This document shows, piece by piece, positions 14,959-24,394 of a DNA stretch of 64,000 nt (position 1 is the first letter of the stretch; every line of letters begins with the position of its first letter). The notes beneath the pieces were generated by a model that was not told the DNA's origin, made no database searches, and was given only the letters and a program-made list of their open reading frames with translations. A program made the position numbers and the translations under genes. This stretch comes from WLMZ01 sp043753895 (GTDB lineage: Bacteria > Actinomycetota > Acidimicrobiia > Acidimicrobiales > Ilumatobacteraceae), in the NCBI GenBank assembly GCA_043753895.1, contig JAYUWK010000080.1, positions 1-64,000 on the forward strand, given 5' to 3'.

Positions 14959-17796
14959 ATGGCTCGCGCCGACTCCGAAACGCCCCCATTTCGCTATACA
15001 TCCGCGCTCGCACAAGACATCGAATTGCGTTGGCAGGACTGGTGGGACGACCACCACAGCTTCGAGGCCCCCAACCCGGCCGGGCCCCTTGGCGATCCTG
15101 CGGCGGTCGCTGATCGCGAGAAGATGTTCGTGCTCGACATGTTCCCGTATCCATCGGGAGCCGGCCTGCACGTCGGTCATCCGCTGGGTTTCATCGGCAC
15201 CGATGTGTACAGCCGGTACAAGCGCATGGCCGGCTACAACGTGTGTTACACGATGGGGTTCGACGCGTTCGGCCTGCCCGCAGAGCAGTACGCAGTGCAG
15301 ACCGGGCAGCACCCAGCCATTACGACGGCCGCGAACATCGCCAACATGCGCCGCCAGTTGCGACGCCTCGGACTGAGCCACGATCCGCGACGCAGCCTCT
15401 CCACCACCGACCCGCAGTACTACCGCTGGACGCAGTGGATCTTTCTGCAGGTCTTCAACTCGTGGTACGACACCACCGCCGACGACGGCACGGGTCGCGC
15501 CCGCCCCATCTCCGAATTGATCGATGCGTTTGCATCCGACGAACGCCCCACGCCTGATGGCCGCCCATGGTCATCACTCACGCAGGGCGAACAGCGGGCA
15601 GTGATCGATGATCACCGCCTCGCCTACGTGTCCGAGGCGCCAGTGAACTGGTGTCCGGGTCTGGGCACTGTGGTCGCCAACGAAGAAGTCACCAATGACG
15701 GCCGCAGCGACCGCGGCAACTTCCCGGTGTTCAAGCGCAACATGCGCCAGTGGATGATGCGCATCACGGCCTATGCAGATCGGCTGATCGACGATCTCGA
15801 TCTGCTCGATTGGACCGATGCGATCAAGGCGATGCAGCGCAACTGGATCGGCCGTAGCGAGGGCGCCCGCGTGCGCTTCGCCAGCGAGGCCGGCGACATC
15901 GAGGTCTTCACCACGCGGCCCGACACGTTGTTCGGGGCCACGTTCATGGTGCTCGCACCGGAGCACCCCTTGGTCGGCGCACTCACCGTCCCCGCCCAAG
16001 TCGACGCCGTTGCCGACTACCAGCGCGCGGCGGCAGCCAAGAAAGACATCGATCGTCAGGACGCCACACGCGAAAAGACCGGCGTCTTCACTGGTTCCTA
16101 CGCCACGAACCCCGTGAACGGCGCGCAGGTGCCGGTGTGGATCGCTGATTACGTACTGATGGGGTACGGCACCGGCGCGATCATGGCCGTGCCATGTGGC
16201 GACGAGCGCGACTTCGAGTTTGCCCGCCAGTTCGGGCTCGACATCCCGGCCATTCAGCAACCACCGACCAGCTGGTTCGCCGAGCATGGCATCGAACCCT
16301 CGCTCGACACCGCGACGTGGCCAGAGGCATTCGTCGGCGATGCGCCCTACGTGCAATCAGCCAATACCGACGGTCTCGACCTCAACGGGCTCGCGTCGGT
16401 CGCAGAGGGCAAGCTGCGCACGAACGACTGGCTGGTCGAGCACGATCGCGGGCACGGCACCGTCAATTTCAAGCTGCGCGACTGGTTATTCAGCCGGCAG
16501 CGTTATTGGGGCGAGCCCTTCCCCATCGTCTACGACGAGTTCGGACCGCTGGCACTACCCGACACCGCGTTGCCCGTGCTGCTGCCCGAGACCGAGTCGT
16601 TCTCGCCGCGTACCTTCGATGCGGACGACGAATTCAGCAATCCCGAGTCGCCACTCGACCGGCTTGATTGGTGGACCGAAGTCGAGATCGATCTCGGAGA
16701 TGGCCCACGCACATATCATCGCGACACCAACGTGATGCCGCAGTGGGCCGGTTCGTGCTGGTACGAACTGCGCTACCTCGACCCCACCAACGAATTGGTC
16801 TTCGTCGACAAAGACGTCGAGCGGTATTGGATGGGGCCCAAGGGCGACGGCCATCCAGGCGGCGTGGATCTGTATGTCGGCGGCGTGGAGCACGCAGTAC
16901 TGCACCTGTTGTACTCACGGTTTTGGCACAAGGTGTTGTTCGACCTGGGCCACGTGAGCTCCAAGGAGCCCTACTACCGCCTGTTCAATCAGGGCATGAT
17001 CCTGGCTGCTGCGTTCAAGGACAGCCGCGAGCTGTACGTCGATGCGACCGCCGTGCAGGAACGCGACGGCACCTTCTTCTTCGAGGACCAGCCCGTCACC
17101 CGCGAGTGGGGCAAGATGGGCAAAAGCCTGAAGAACGCCGTCTCGCCCGACGACATGTACGACGCGTATGGCGCCGACACGCTGCGCCTGTACGAGATGA
17201 GCACCGGCCCGATGGATGCATCGCGTCCCTGGGAGACCCGCGACGTCGTGGGCATGTACCGCTTCTTGCAGCGTGTGTGGCGCAACTTCGTCGACGAGGA
17301 AACGGGCGAGCTCCACCTTGGCGCTCCTGCCGACACTGACACATTGCGGCTGCTGCACCGCACCATCGCCGACGTGCGCGACGACATGGATGGCCTGCGC
17401 TTCAACACGGCAATAGCGAAACTGATCGAGTTGAACAACGCACTCACCAAGCTCGGCGCGTGCCCCGCAGATGTGGCCGAGTCACTGGTGCTCATGATCG
17501 CTCCGTTGTGTCCGCACCTGGCCGAGGAGTTGTGGGCGAAGCTTGGCCACCGCGACTCGCTCACCAACACACCATTTCCGGTTGCCGATCCGGCACTGCT
17601 GGTGTCGGACACTATCGAGATGCCTGTGCAGGTGAACGGCAAGTTCCGCAGCCGCATCATCGTGGCCACCGGGGCATCGAACGACGAGGTGCAGGCTGCA
17701 GCGCTGGCCGACGAAAAGATCGTCATCGCCCTCGGCGGAGCCACACCGAAGAAGGTCATCGTCGTGCCCGGGCGCACGGTGAACATCGTCGCCTGA
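14959..17796 (+). CDS. leuS: Leucyl-tRNA synthetase
   Basis: A 945-aa class Ia synthetase that charges tRNA-Leu. The HIGH signature appears as HVGHPLG at about 71 and KMSKS as KMGKSLKN. The connective editing domain contains TTRPDTLFGATFMVLAP and the GYGTGAIMAVPCGDERD motif. An anticodon-binding domain and a short C-terminal domain ending VIVVPGRTVNIVA complete it. ATG 14959 is preferred over GTG 14950. It converges with the MATE gene with only six bases between the stops. No T-box leader is visible in the short upstream region. Confidence 0.97.
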   Translation: MARADSETPPFRYTSALAQDIELRWQDWWDDHHSFEAPNPAGPLGDPAAVADREKMFVLDMFPYPSGAGLHVGHPLGFIGTDVYSRYKRMAGYNVCYTMGFDAFGLPAEQYAVQTGQHPAITTAANIANMRRQLRRLGLSHDPRRSLSTTDPQYYRWTQWIFLQVFNSWYDTTADDGTGRARPISELIDAFASDERPTPDGRPWSSLTQGEQRAVIDDHRLAYVSEAPVNWCPGLGTVVANEEVTNDGRSDRGNFPVFKRNMRQWMMRITAYADRLIDDLDLLDWTDAIKAMQRNWIGRSEGARVRFASEAGDIEVFTTRPDTLFGATFMVLAPEHPLVGALTVPAQVDAVADYQRAAAAKKDIDRQDATREKTGVFTGSYATNPVNGAQVPVWIADYVLMGYGTGAIMAVPCGDERDFEFARQFGLDIPAIQQPPTSWFAEHGIEPSLDTATWPEAFVGDAPYVQSANTDGLDLNGLASVAEGKLRTNDWLVEHDRGHGTVNFKLRDWLFSRQRYWGEPFPIVYDEFGPLALPDTALPVLLPETESFSPRTFDADDEFSNPESPLDRLDWWTEVEIDLGDGPRTYHRDTNVMPQWAGSCWYELRYLDPTNELVFVDKDVERYWMGPKGDGHPGGVDLYVGGVEHAVLHLLYSRFWHKVLFDLGHVSSKEPYYRLFNQGMILAAAFKDSRELYVDATAVQERDGTFFFEDQPVTREWGKMGKSLKNAVSPDDMYDAYGADTLRLYEMSTGPMDASRPWETRDVVGMYRFLQRVWRNFVDEETGELHLGAPADTDTLRLLHRTIADVRDDMDGLRFNTAIAKLIELNNALTKLGACPADVAESLVLMIAPLCPHLAEELWAKLGHRDSLTNTPFPVADPALLVSDTIEMPVQVNGKFRSRIIVATGASNDEVQAAALADEKIVIALGGATPKKVIVVPGRTVNIVA

Positions 17797-17802
17797 CGAG
17801 GA

Positions 17803-19107
17803 TTACACGTGGCGCAGGGCCACGGGCATCCACCGTTGTGATCTGAACCGTCGCGCGTTCACGAGCGCGCGACACGTCATCCACGCCAGTTGGCCACCCC
17901 ACAGACCACCGATGCCGAGTGCCGGGTGAATCAACGTCGCAACGAGGAACGGCACATACGCGACCAGGTTGAACACCGCGGCTCGGCCGAGGAACCGACC
18001 ATCCTGGCCGCCAATGAGCGCGCCATCGAGTGCGAACGCCACCGCACCGGGGATCTGGATCACACCCAGGAAGAACAGTCCGGCCATGACCCGGCTGATC
18101 ACCGCGCCATCGTTGGTGAAGATGTGCGGCACCAGTGGACTGGTGGCGACCACGATCACACAGAAGCCGCCGCCCACCCACAGCGACAAGCGCGTGCTCG
18201 ACCAACCCACCGCCATCGCCCCGTCGGAATCGAGCGAGCCCATTGCCTCGGCGACCAACGACTGTGCCGGAATCGCGAGCGCGTCGAGGATCAGCGCGAG
18301 AAATGTGAAGAGCTGGAACAGCACCTGATGCGCGGCGAGCGTGGGGGTGTCCACGTGTGCGGCAACTCGCGTCACCGTGATCCACACCGCAAGCATGGCT
18401 GCGCTGCGCAGACCGAGATGGCCGCCGATCACGAGGAACGGTTTCATCCGTTGCCATGCCGGCCGCACCGTCGCCATGTGCGGTCGAAGAATGATTGCAA
18501 ATGCAATTGAAGCGCCGATCTGCACCACCACTGTGCTCCAAGCCGAGCCTGCGATACCCATTCTGAACCCGTACACCACCACGATCTCGATAATCACGTT
18601 TGCCACGTTTGCGAAGAGCACGATCAGCAGCGGCTTGCGGAGATCGTTGTACCCACGCATCACGCCGTGGCCCACCAGTGTGATGAACACGAACGGCAGG
18701 CCGACTGCGCTGATCCGCAGGTAGGTGGTGGCAGCGTCGAGCACGCCTCCGGTGGCGCCGAGCAGGCTCGAAAGCGGGTGTGCGAGGAGCGCGACGAACA
18801 CTGCGACGGGAATACCCAAGAACACGGCCAACCATGTGGCGTCACGGGCAATCACCCGGGCCCGCTCGATGTCACCCGACCCCCGCGCGTACGCAACCTC
18901 GGGGGTGACGCCATATTGCATGAATCCGAGCAACGCCGTGATCGTGAGGAGCACGGTGCCGGCAATAGCCAGGCCGGCAAGCTGGGTGGTACCCAGCCGA
19001 CCCACAATGGCCGTGTCCACCAAGATGTACAGCGGTTCGATGGCGAGCGTGCCGAGCGCTGGAATCGCGAGAGCGATGATCCTTCGGTCGAGCGCGCTCA
19101 GCTTCAC
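17803..19107 (-). CDS. MATE-family efflux transporter (DinF-like)
   Basis: A 434-aa membrane protein with about twelve helices in two halves typical of MATE exporters (the YILVDTAIVGRLG and LAAHQVLFQLFTFLAL segments match the DinF branch). It would export organic cations or drugs using an ion gradient. The start is set at GTG 19107, because the conserved LDRRIIALAIPALGTLAIEP follows at once; a longer frame upstream overlaps the SDR remnant on the other strand and is unlikely to be coding. Confidence 0.85.
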   Translation of the reverse strand: MKLSALDRRIIALAIPALGTLAIEPLYILVDTAIVGRLGTTQLAGLAIAGTVLLTITALLGFMQYGVTPEVAYARGSGDIERARVIARDATWLAVFLGIPVAVFVALLAHPLSSLLGATGGVLDAATTYLRISAVGLPFVFITLVGHGVMRGYNDLRKPLLIVLFANVANVIIEIVVVYGFRMGIAGSAWSTVVVQIGASIAFAIILRPHMATVRPAWQRMKPFLVIGGHLGLRSAAMLAVWITVTRVAAHVDTPTLAAHQVLFQLFTFLALILDALAIPAQSLVAEAMGSLDSDGAMAVGWSSTRLSLWVGGGFCVIVVATSPLVPHIFTNDGAVISRVMAGLFFLGVIQIPGAVAFALDGALIGGQDGRFLGRAAVFNLVAYVPFLVATLIHPALGIGGLWGGQLAWMTCRALVNARRFRSQRWMPVALRHV

Positions 19108-19205
19108 GACCCATCGTCGCACACCGCTCCGGTGCGGCTCGGTCCACTTCCGCGCGGGCACACTGGGGAGATGTTCGAGGCCCCCTTCGACGTGACTGAT
19201 GCGTC

Positions 19206-19344
19206 GTCGACAATGCCGGAAACGCAGGGGCCGGCTCGGCACGCCCGAGGATGTCGCGCGGCCTGTGTGTGGCTGGCCAGCGACGAAGCGGCATGGGTCA
19301 CCGGCCAGACGATCACCATCGATGGCGGATCCGTCACCACCTGA
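19206..19344 (+). pseudogene. SDR dehydrogenase 3' remnant
   Basis: Only the last 40 or so codons of a short-chain dehydrogenase remain. One frame gives RLGTPEDVAR. After a frameshift near 19260 the next gives VWLASDEAAWVTGQTITIDGG, the classic SDR C-terminus. There is no start codon or Rossmann motif upstream, where the MATE gene begins on the other strand. It marks the left edge of a cluster of broken genes. Confidence 0.75.
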
Positions 19345-19427
19345 CGCTGCCTCCCGACTCGGTCGTTGTCGAATTCACGAGGGAGTGCGCACCCCACGGT
19401 CGTCCACGCAGGATCCGTCATCTCCTG

Positions 19428-19443
19428 TTGACACTTGTGTCAA
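19428..19443. promoter_or_regulatory. TTGACAC-TT-GTGTCAA palindrome
   Basis: A perfect 7-bp inverted repeat with a 2-base centre, lying 117 bases upstream of the broken SDR gene. Two more TTGACA hexamers follow at 19449 and 19504. It looks like the operator of a TetR-type or similar dimeric repressor, possibly overlapping a promoter, but it no longer precedes an intact gene. Confidence 0.45.
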
Positions 19444-19559
19444 GCCCCGTTGACAGATCTCGGAACAGGGAAGTCCACGTCGGCAATCGACTCCAACGCA
19501 CGTCTTGACACCAGCGCCACCATCTCACGTTCGCGAACAGCACACTAGTTTGTGCCCTC

Positions 19560-20245
19560 GTGAACACCAATCGCATCACCAGCCTGTTCGGGCTCGAAGA
19601 CCGGGTCGCCATCATCACCGGAGCAACACGCGGTATCGGCCGCTCAGTTGCCGAAGGGTTCGTCGATGCCGGTGCCACCGTGGTCGTGGTGAGCCGCAAG
19701 GCGGACGCCGTCGAGGTCGCCGAGACCGTGCATGCGTTCGGTGGCATCGACATCGTGGTGAACAACGCCGCGACGGCACTCAGCCAACCGCTGGGCTCGC
19801 TCACAGCCGAGGCCTGGAGCAAGGTCAACGATGTGAACCTGCGCGGCCCGGTGTTCTTGATTGAGGCGGTTCTCCCCCACCTGTTGGCGAGCAGCCACGC
19901 CTCGGTGATCAACGTGATCTCGGCAGGCGCGTTCCTGGCGTCGCCGCATCGGCAATGTATGCGAGCACCAAGTCGGGCCTGCTCAGCTTCACGCGCACGA
20001 TGGCGTCGGATTTCGCCACCCGCGGCATATGCGTGAATGCCATTGCCCCCAGCACAGTAGAAGACCGACATGGTGCTGAACAACACCCCCGAGGCTCAAC
20101 AACGCATGGCTCAAGCATGTGCAATGAAACGGATGGCGCATCTCGAGGAGATGGTCGGCCCGGCATTGTTCCTGGCCTCCGATGCGTCAAGCTATGTCAC
20201 GGGCAGGTGGTCATCGCTGATGGTGGACTCTTTGCGACACGCTAG
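19560..20245 (+). pseudogene. SDR dehydrogenase with three frameshifts and an internal deletion
   Basis: The N-terminal NAD-binding motif TGATRGIGRSVAEG and the NNAA motif are clear. The catalytic YASTK, however, lies in a second frame (shift near 19948) and the MVLNNTPEAQQR segment in a third (shift near 20060). The C-terminal VVIADGGLFATR returns to the second frame (shift near 20205) and ends in TAG at 20245. About 30 residues expected between the first beta-alpha units and VHAFGGIDIVVNNA are missing. The combination of deletion and frameshifts indicates a dead gene rather than a single sequencing error. Confidence 0.85.
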
Positions 20246-20274
20246 GGCGATCAGCACCAAGGCGACCACCGCAC

Positions 20275-20294
20275 TTTGGGACTAATTGCTCTTG
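20275..20294 (+). promoter_or_regulatory. Dos-box-like half-site upstream of usp
   Basis: TTTGGGACTAA at 20275-20285 matches ten of the first eleven positions of the mycobacterial DosR consensus (TTSGGGACTWWAGTCCCSAA, from memory). The second half is poorly conserved. Its centre is about 42 bases upstream of the universal stress protein ATG, a plausible activator position. No DosR/DosS gene is in the window. Confidence 0.4.
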
Positions 20295-20326
20295 CCATTG
20301 ACACGCCCAGCCACCACGATGACCCC

Positions 20327-20758
20327 ATGGGAAAGATTGTCGTTGGAATCGATGGGTCCGAAGGCGCTACACATGCACTCAAGTGGGCTGCTAGCGAGGC
20401 CAAGCTTCGTGGGAGCACACTGCAGATCGTGTACAGCTGGCAGTACCCGCTTTACGTCACGTCTGAGCCGATCTACATGCCACCGCCCGACAAGGAGCTG
20501 ATCGTCAAGGCTGCGGTGACGACCGCCCAGAAGTTGGCCGTCGATGTCGATCTGGCATCAATGGGCGTGGAATTCACTATCGAGACACCGCAGGGTCGTC
20601 CGGGTCCCGAGATGATCCGGCTTGCAGCCGATGCGGAACTCCTCGTTGTTGGTTCACGCGGAGCGGGGTCCGTGCGCGAGATGTTGCTCGGCTCGGTGTC
20701 GAACTATTGCGCGCACCACAGTCCGTGCCCCGTGGTCATCGTCAGGCCCACGGAGTAG
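20327..20758 (+). CDS. Universal stress protein (UspA family)
   Basis: A 143-aa single-domain Usp. The ATP-binding type signature is complete: VVGIDGSEGA at the N-terminus and VVGSRGAGSVREMLLGSVSNYCAHHSPCPVVIVRP at the C-terminus (G-2x-G-9x-G-S/T-N). It would be a cytoplasmic ATP-binding stress or dormancy regulator. A Dos-box-like half-site lies just upstream, and the oxygenase gene follows eight bases after the stop, probably as an operon. It is closely related to the second Usp at 22409. Confidence 0.9.
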   Translation: MGKIVVGIDGSEGATHALKWAASEAKLRGSTLQIVYSWQYPLYVTSEPIYMPPPDKELIVKAAVTTAQKLAVDVDLASMGVEFTIETPQGRPGPEMIRLAADAELLVVGSRGAGSVREMLLGSVSNYCAHHSPCPVVIVRPTE

Positions 20759-20766
20759 ACCAGCCC

Positions 20767-21621
20767 ATGCAGGTCGACGTCGTAAATTTCCGGGACGCAG
20801 CTGCCCCACAAGCCTTTACGCGCTCGCTGCGCGAAACCGGCTTTGCCGTTCTGGTGAACCACACCCTCCCTCCCGAGCTGGTACAGGGCATCTACGACGA
20901 ATGGCTGGCGTTCTTCGAGAGCGAATCCAAGTTCGCCTATCGCTACGACGATGACAACCAGAATGGATACTTCGGACCCGATGTGTCCGAGACCGCAAAG
21001 GGCAACACGGTCCGCGACATCAAGGAATTCTTCCACGTGTATCCGTGGGGGCGTTATCCAGCCACCGTCAGCGACGCCGCGCTTCGTTACGCCGAGCAGG
21101 CCACCGCCCTTGCGACCACTCTGCTCGGCTGGGTCGAGGACAACACGCCAGCCGAGGTGTCTGCGCACTTCTCCCGTCCGTTGAATCACATGCTCGACGG
21201 CAGTACGCGCACGCTGTTACGTGTCTTGCGCTATCCGCCCCTCAGCGGCGATGAGCCTGCTGGCGCAATGCGAGCCGCTGCCCACGAAGACATCAACCTG
21301 CTCACCGTTCTGCCGGCCTCGAACGAGCCCGGACTGCAGGTGCGCGACGTCGCGGGCGCGTGGCACGATGTACCGTGTGACTTCGGCAGTCTCGCGGTGA
21401 ACTGCGGCGACATGCTCGCTCTCGCCAGCGGCGGCTACTACCCATCGACGACCCATCGCGTGATGAAACCCACCGGCGATGGTGCCACCCGATCGCGGTT
21501 GTCGCTGCCACTGTTCCTGCATCCGGCCGACGATGTCGTGCTCGCTCCCGGTCGCACCGCATTCGAGTTCCTGCACGAACGCATTACCGAGCTCCGCAGT
21601 CAGGACATCAAGAAGGGTTGA
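20767..21621 (+). CDS. Isopenicillin N synthase-like 2OG/Fe(II) oxygenase
   Basis: This 284-aa double-stranded beta-helix oxygenase binds Fe(II) through H-x-D in AAHEDINLLT and a distal His in STTHRVM. The R-S pair in TRSRLSLPLFLHP fits 2-oxoglutarate binding. An N-terminal DIOX_N region is present. It would hydroxylate or otherwise oxidise a small molecule. The start ATG is eight bases after the usp stop, suggesting co-expression. Family membership is clear; the substrate is not. Confidence 0.85.
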   Translation: MQVDVVNFRDAAAPQAFTRSLRETGFAVLVNHTLPPELVQGIYDEWLAFFESESKFAYRYDDDNQNGYFGPDVSETAKGNTVRDIKEFFHVYPWGRYPATVSDAALRYAEQATALATTLLGWVEDNTPAEVSAHFSRPLNHMLDGSTRTLLRVLRYPPLSGDEPAGAMRAAAHEDINLLTVLPASNEPGLQVRDVAGAWHDVPCDFGSLAVNCGDMLALASGGYYPSTTHRVMKPTGDGATRSRLSLPLFLHPADDVVLAPGRTAFEFLHERITELRSQDIKKG

Positions 21622-21640
21622 GTCATGACGGACCGCCACG

Positions 21641-22350
21641 TTGCAATTCCTCGGTGCCGTCGGCACCGTCACAGGGAGTCGGTTCCTCATCGAGCAAGGA
21701 AACCACACGATCCTTGTCGATGCCGGCCTATATCAAGGACCCAAGGCGCTGCGTCTACGCAACTGGGAGGCGCCCACTTTCGATGTCGACCGTCTCGACG
21801 CGGTCGTGCTCACCCACGCCAACAAGCTCGGATGGTCACGCCACAATCCCGCACTGGCGCTGTTCACCGAAGATGAAGCCATCGCCGTCGGCAGCCTCTT
21901 CCAAGCAGTCCCGTTTGATCAGCAACAGACGGTGACCGAGGGACTTGCACTTCGATTTAGTTCGGCCGGGCATATCCTCGGTGCCGCATCGGTCTGCGTG
22001 ACCACAGCCACCGGGCGTCGGGCGGTGTTCAGCGGCGACCTCGGCCGATCGAATCACTCGTTGCTCCTGGCGTCCTCCGGCGCGTCCCGAATGCGATGTA
22101 CTGTTGATCGAATTCACCTATGGCGACCGCACGCACGTATACAACGGCATCGCATCGCACCGCTTGCGCGTTTTCGGGACATGCGGACACCGACGACCTC
22201 ATCAACTGGGCCGATACATCGCGCACCTCGCCACACACCACCTTCGTGGTGCATGGCGAAGCCGACTCGAGCGCCGCACTACGCAGTCGGCTGCAGTCTG
22301 CGTCGTGGACAACTGTGATGCCGCGCTATGGCGAACGCGTCGTCATCTGA
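21641..22350 (+). pseudogene. Beta-CASP metallo-beta-lactamase RNase-like gene, decayed
   Basis: The N-terminus FLGAVGTVTGSRFLI and the AGHILGAASV and SGDLGR segments belong to the beta-CASP/MBL family of RNA-processing nucleases (about 450 aa). The sequence jumps from VVLTHA directly to ANKLGWS, deleting the HxHxDH metal site. After a frameshift, LLIEFTYGDRTH follows in a second frame. The C-terminal FSGHADTDDLINW and RYGERVVI are in a third frame after a deletion of some 200 residues. At least two deletions and two frameshifts make this non-functional. Confidence 0.88.
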
Positions 22351-22408
22351 CGGGCTGTTGTCCAGCAGCGATACCGTCGGTGATGCACTCCAACCAATCG
22401 AGGAAACC

Positions 22409-22840
22409 ATGAGCAACATCGTTGTCGGTGTCGACGGATCAGAGAACTCGCGCCACGCGCTCGAATGGGCCGCCGCCGAGGCGACACTTCGCGGCGCACA
22501 TCTACACATCGTGTCCTCATGGGAGTTCCCCATGGTGGTCGCCTCCGAAGTCGTCTGGGTCGTGCCACTCTCGAACGACGCGCTCATTCAGGCCGCCGCC
22601 GAGCGGGCCGATCGCTTGATTCATCAGCTTGCGCTCGATCCCAACGTGGTGCACTACGACGTCATCACGCCAGAAGGCCGCGCCGGAGTCGAACTCGTGC
22701 GGATCGCCGAGGACGCCGACTTGCTCGTGGTGGGCTCACGCGGTGAGGGCGCAGCCCACGAACTGCTGCTCGGCTCGGTCTCGAACTACTGCGTCCATCA
22801 CAGCCGCTGCCCCGTCGTGATCATTCGCCCGCCCGCTTGA
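22409..22840 (+). CDS. Universal stress protein (UspA family), second copy
   Basis: A 143-aa paralogue of the Usp at 20327 with the same frame: VVGVDGSENSRHALEWAA at the N-terminus and the nucleotide-binding VVGSRGEGAAHELLLGSVSNYC near the C-terminus. All glycines of the ATP-binding motif are present. It follows the MBL pseudogene. Its last 20 bases overlap the end of the WS/DGAT gene on the opposite strand, so the two mRNAs are complementary at their 3' ends. Confidence 0.9.
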   Translation: MSNIVVGVDGSENSRHALEWAAAEATLRGAHLHIVSSWEFPMVVASEVVWVVPLSNDALIQAAAERADRLIHQLALDPNVVHYDVITPEGRAGVELVRIAEDADLLVVGSRGEGAAHELLLGSVSNYCVHHSRCPVVIIRPPA

Positions 22841-24296
22841 CGGCTTTCTTGGCGGGCGCTTTCTTGGCGGGCGCTTTCTTGGCCGGCGTCTTCTTGGCGG
22901 GCTTCACCTTCGGCTCGAGTGCAAGCACCTCATCGAAACCGGCGCGGAGGCAGTCCATGAATTCGTCGTGGTCGACGATTGCCTTGGCGTCGATGTTCAC
23001 CCCGAGACAACACGTGTCGCGATACGACATCAACGTGATGTTCACCGCTGAGCCGGCCGTGGGGCCAAACGGGTAGAACCGTTGCACCTCGGCACCGAGC
23101 AAATACATTGGGATAGGCACGCCTGGCACGTTGCTGGCCAGGAAATCCACGTGCTTCAACATGGAGGCGATCACCTGCTTGGGGAGCAGGTTCAGCGCTC
23201 CGGCAATCACACCGGTATAGGCCAGCGACGGTTCCGCACGAATACCCTGACCGAGCGCGTGTAACGCGGCGATCCGTTCTGCGGTGTCGGACAGCCCCAC
23301 CGGCACCTTGAACCGCATCACCGTGACGTGGTTGCCGCCCGCGGCGTCGTCCTTTTTGCGCAGACTGATCGGCATCGAGATACGGAGCTCGTCGACCTCA
23401 GCGCCGTGCATTTCGTGATAAATCCGCAAGCCCCCGCAGATGCCCGCGAGGAAACCGTCGTTCACCGTTCCTCCCGCTGCCTTGGCTGAGTCGTGCAAGC
23501 GTTTCAGCGGCACGTCCATCGTTCGAAAGCAGGTGGCCAGATGTCGCTCGGACATGATCGGTGACAGTGTTTCCATCGCTGGTGCAACGGTGCGGCCGAT
23601 CGAGCGAATCACGCCGACCGTGTCGGCAATCGCCTGCTGCGGATGGCGGATGGCGTGGAGCAGGTTCGGCACCGCAGAGGGAGCGTTCCGTCGAGCGAAA
23701 TCGACGAGGCCGTCGACGTCGTGTTCCACGACATCGCGCAACCTACTCATGAAGTCGTGCGCTCCGGCAACGGGTGCCGGAGGCGATGAGGCACCTCTAC
23801 TGTCCGCGTCGAGTTCGAAGTCGAACAGATACGCAGCGAGCTGCACCGAGCCCACGCCGTCGGTGAGCACATGATGCACCTTCATCACCAAGGCGGCGGC
23901 GCCGTGTTCCAGTCCCTCGAGGAGCGTGAACTCCCACAGCGGGCGAGCCCGATCGAAACCCTGCATCGAGCAATGGCGGGCGAATTCGAGTACCTGTTCG
24001 CGACCAGCCGGAGCGGCAAGGGCAACCCGACGGAGATGGAAGTCGATATCGAAGTCCTCATCCACCTCCCAGCGCAGCAACGTCGGATGCAGCGGCGGCC
24101 TCACCACCTTGTGGCGCAGGCCGGGAACCTGAAGGGCCACGCGCTCGACGCGCTCGACGAGTGCACCCCAGTCGGGCGACCGATCCAACAACACGACGCC
24201 GAGAATGGTGGAGCGCAACAGCGGATCGGCCTCGACCATCCACATGATTGCATCGGTCTGGCTGAGATAGCCGGGGCCCAGTTTTGTGGTCTTCAT
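22821..24296 (-). CDS. Wax ester synthase/diacylglycerol acyltransferase (WS/DGAT)
   Basis: This 491-aa enzyme esterifies acyl-CoA to a fatty alcohol or diacylglycerol, forming storage wax esters or triacylglycerol. The catalytic HHVLTDG (141-147, HHxxxDG) is intact, as are the NDGFLAGICGGL and SNVPGVPIPMYLLGAEV segments. The last 25 residues are an AKK/PAKK-repeat Lys/Ala/Pro tail of histone H1 type, unusual for this family and possibly a membrane- or DNA-binding anchor. Mycobacterial Tgs1 is the comparable dormancy-induced enzyme. It converges with the second usp. Confidence 0.92.
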   Translation of the reverse strand: MKTTKLGPGYLSQTDAIMWMVEADPLLRSTILGVVLLDRSPDWGALVERVERVALQVPGLRHKVVRPPLHPTLLRWEVDEDFDIDFHLRRVALAAPAGREQVLEFARHCSMQGFDRARPLWEFTLLEGLEHGAAALVMKVHHVLTDGVGSVQLAAYLFDFELDADSRGASSPPAPVAGAHDFMSRLRDVVEHDVDGLVDFARRNAPSAVPNLLHAIRHPQQAIADTVGVIRSIGRTVAPAMETLSPIMSERHLATCFRTMDVPLKRLHDSAKAAGGTVNDGFLAGICGGLRIYHEMHGAEVDELRISMPISLRKKDDAAGGNHVTVMRFKVPVGLSDTAERIAALHALGQGIRAEPSLAYTGVIAGALNLLPKQVIASMLKHVDFLASNVPGVPIPMYLLGAEVQRFYPFGPTAGSAVNITLMSYRDTCCLGVNIDAKAIVDHDEFMDCLRAGFDEVLALEPKVKPAKKTPAKKAPAKKAPAKKAVKRAGE

Positions 24297-24334
24297 TGCC
24301 CGCTTCCTTGTTGCTGCGTCACTTCACAATTGCG

Positions 24335-24366
24335 GAGTGGGAGCGCCCCTGAGGGCGCTCCCACTC
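24335..24366. terminator. Perfect 14-bp hairpin
   Basis: A 14-bp perfect stem (GAGTGGGAGCGCCC and its complement) with a CTGA loop. It lies after the two-TM protein gene (stop 24395) and 38 bases before the WS/DGAT start on the same strand. There is no T-run. It could terminate the upstream gene or be a processed or attenuating structure in the WS/DGAT leader. Confidence 0.55.
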
Positions 24367-24394
24367 ATTCAGATTCCCAAGGGAACGAGAGCGG

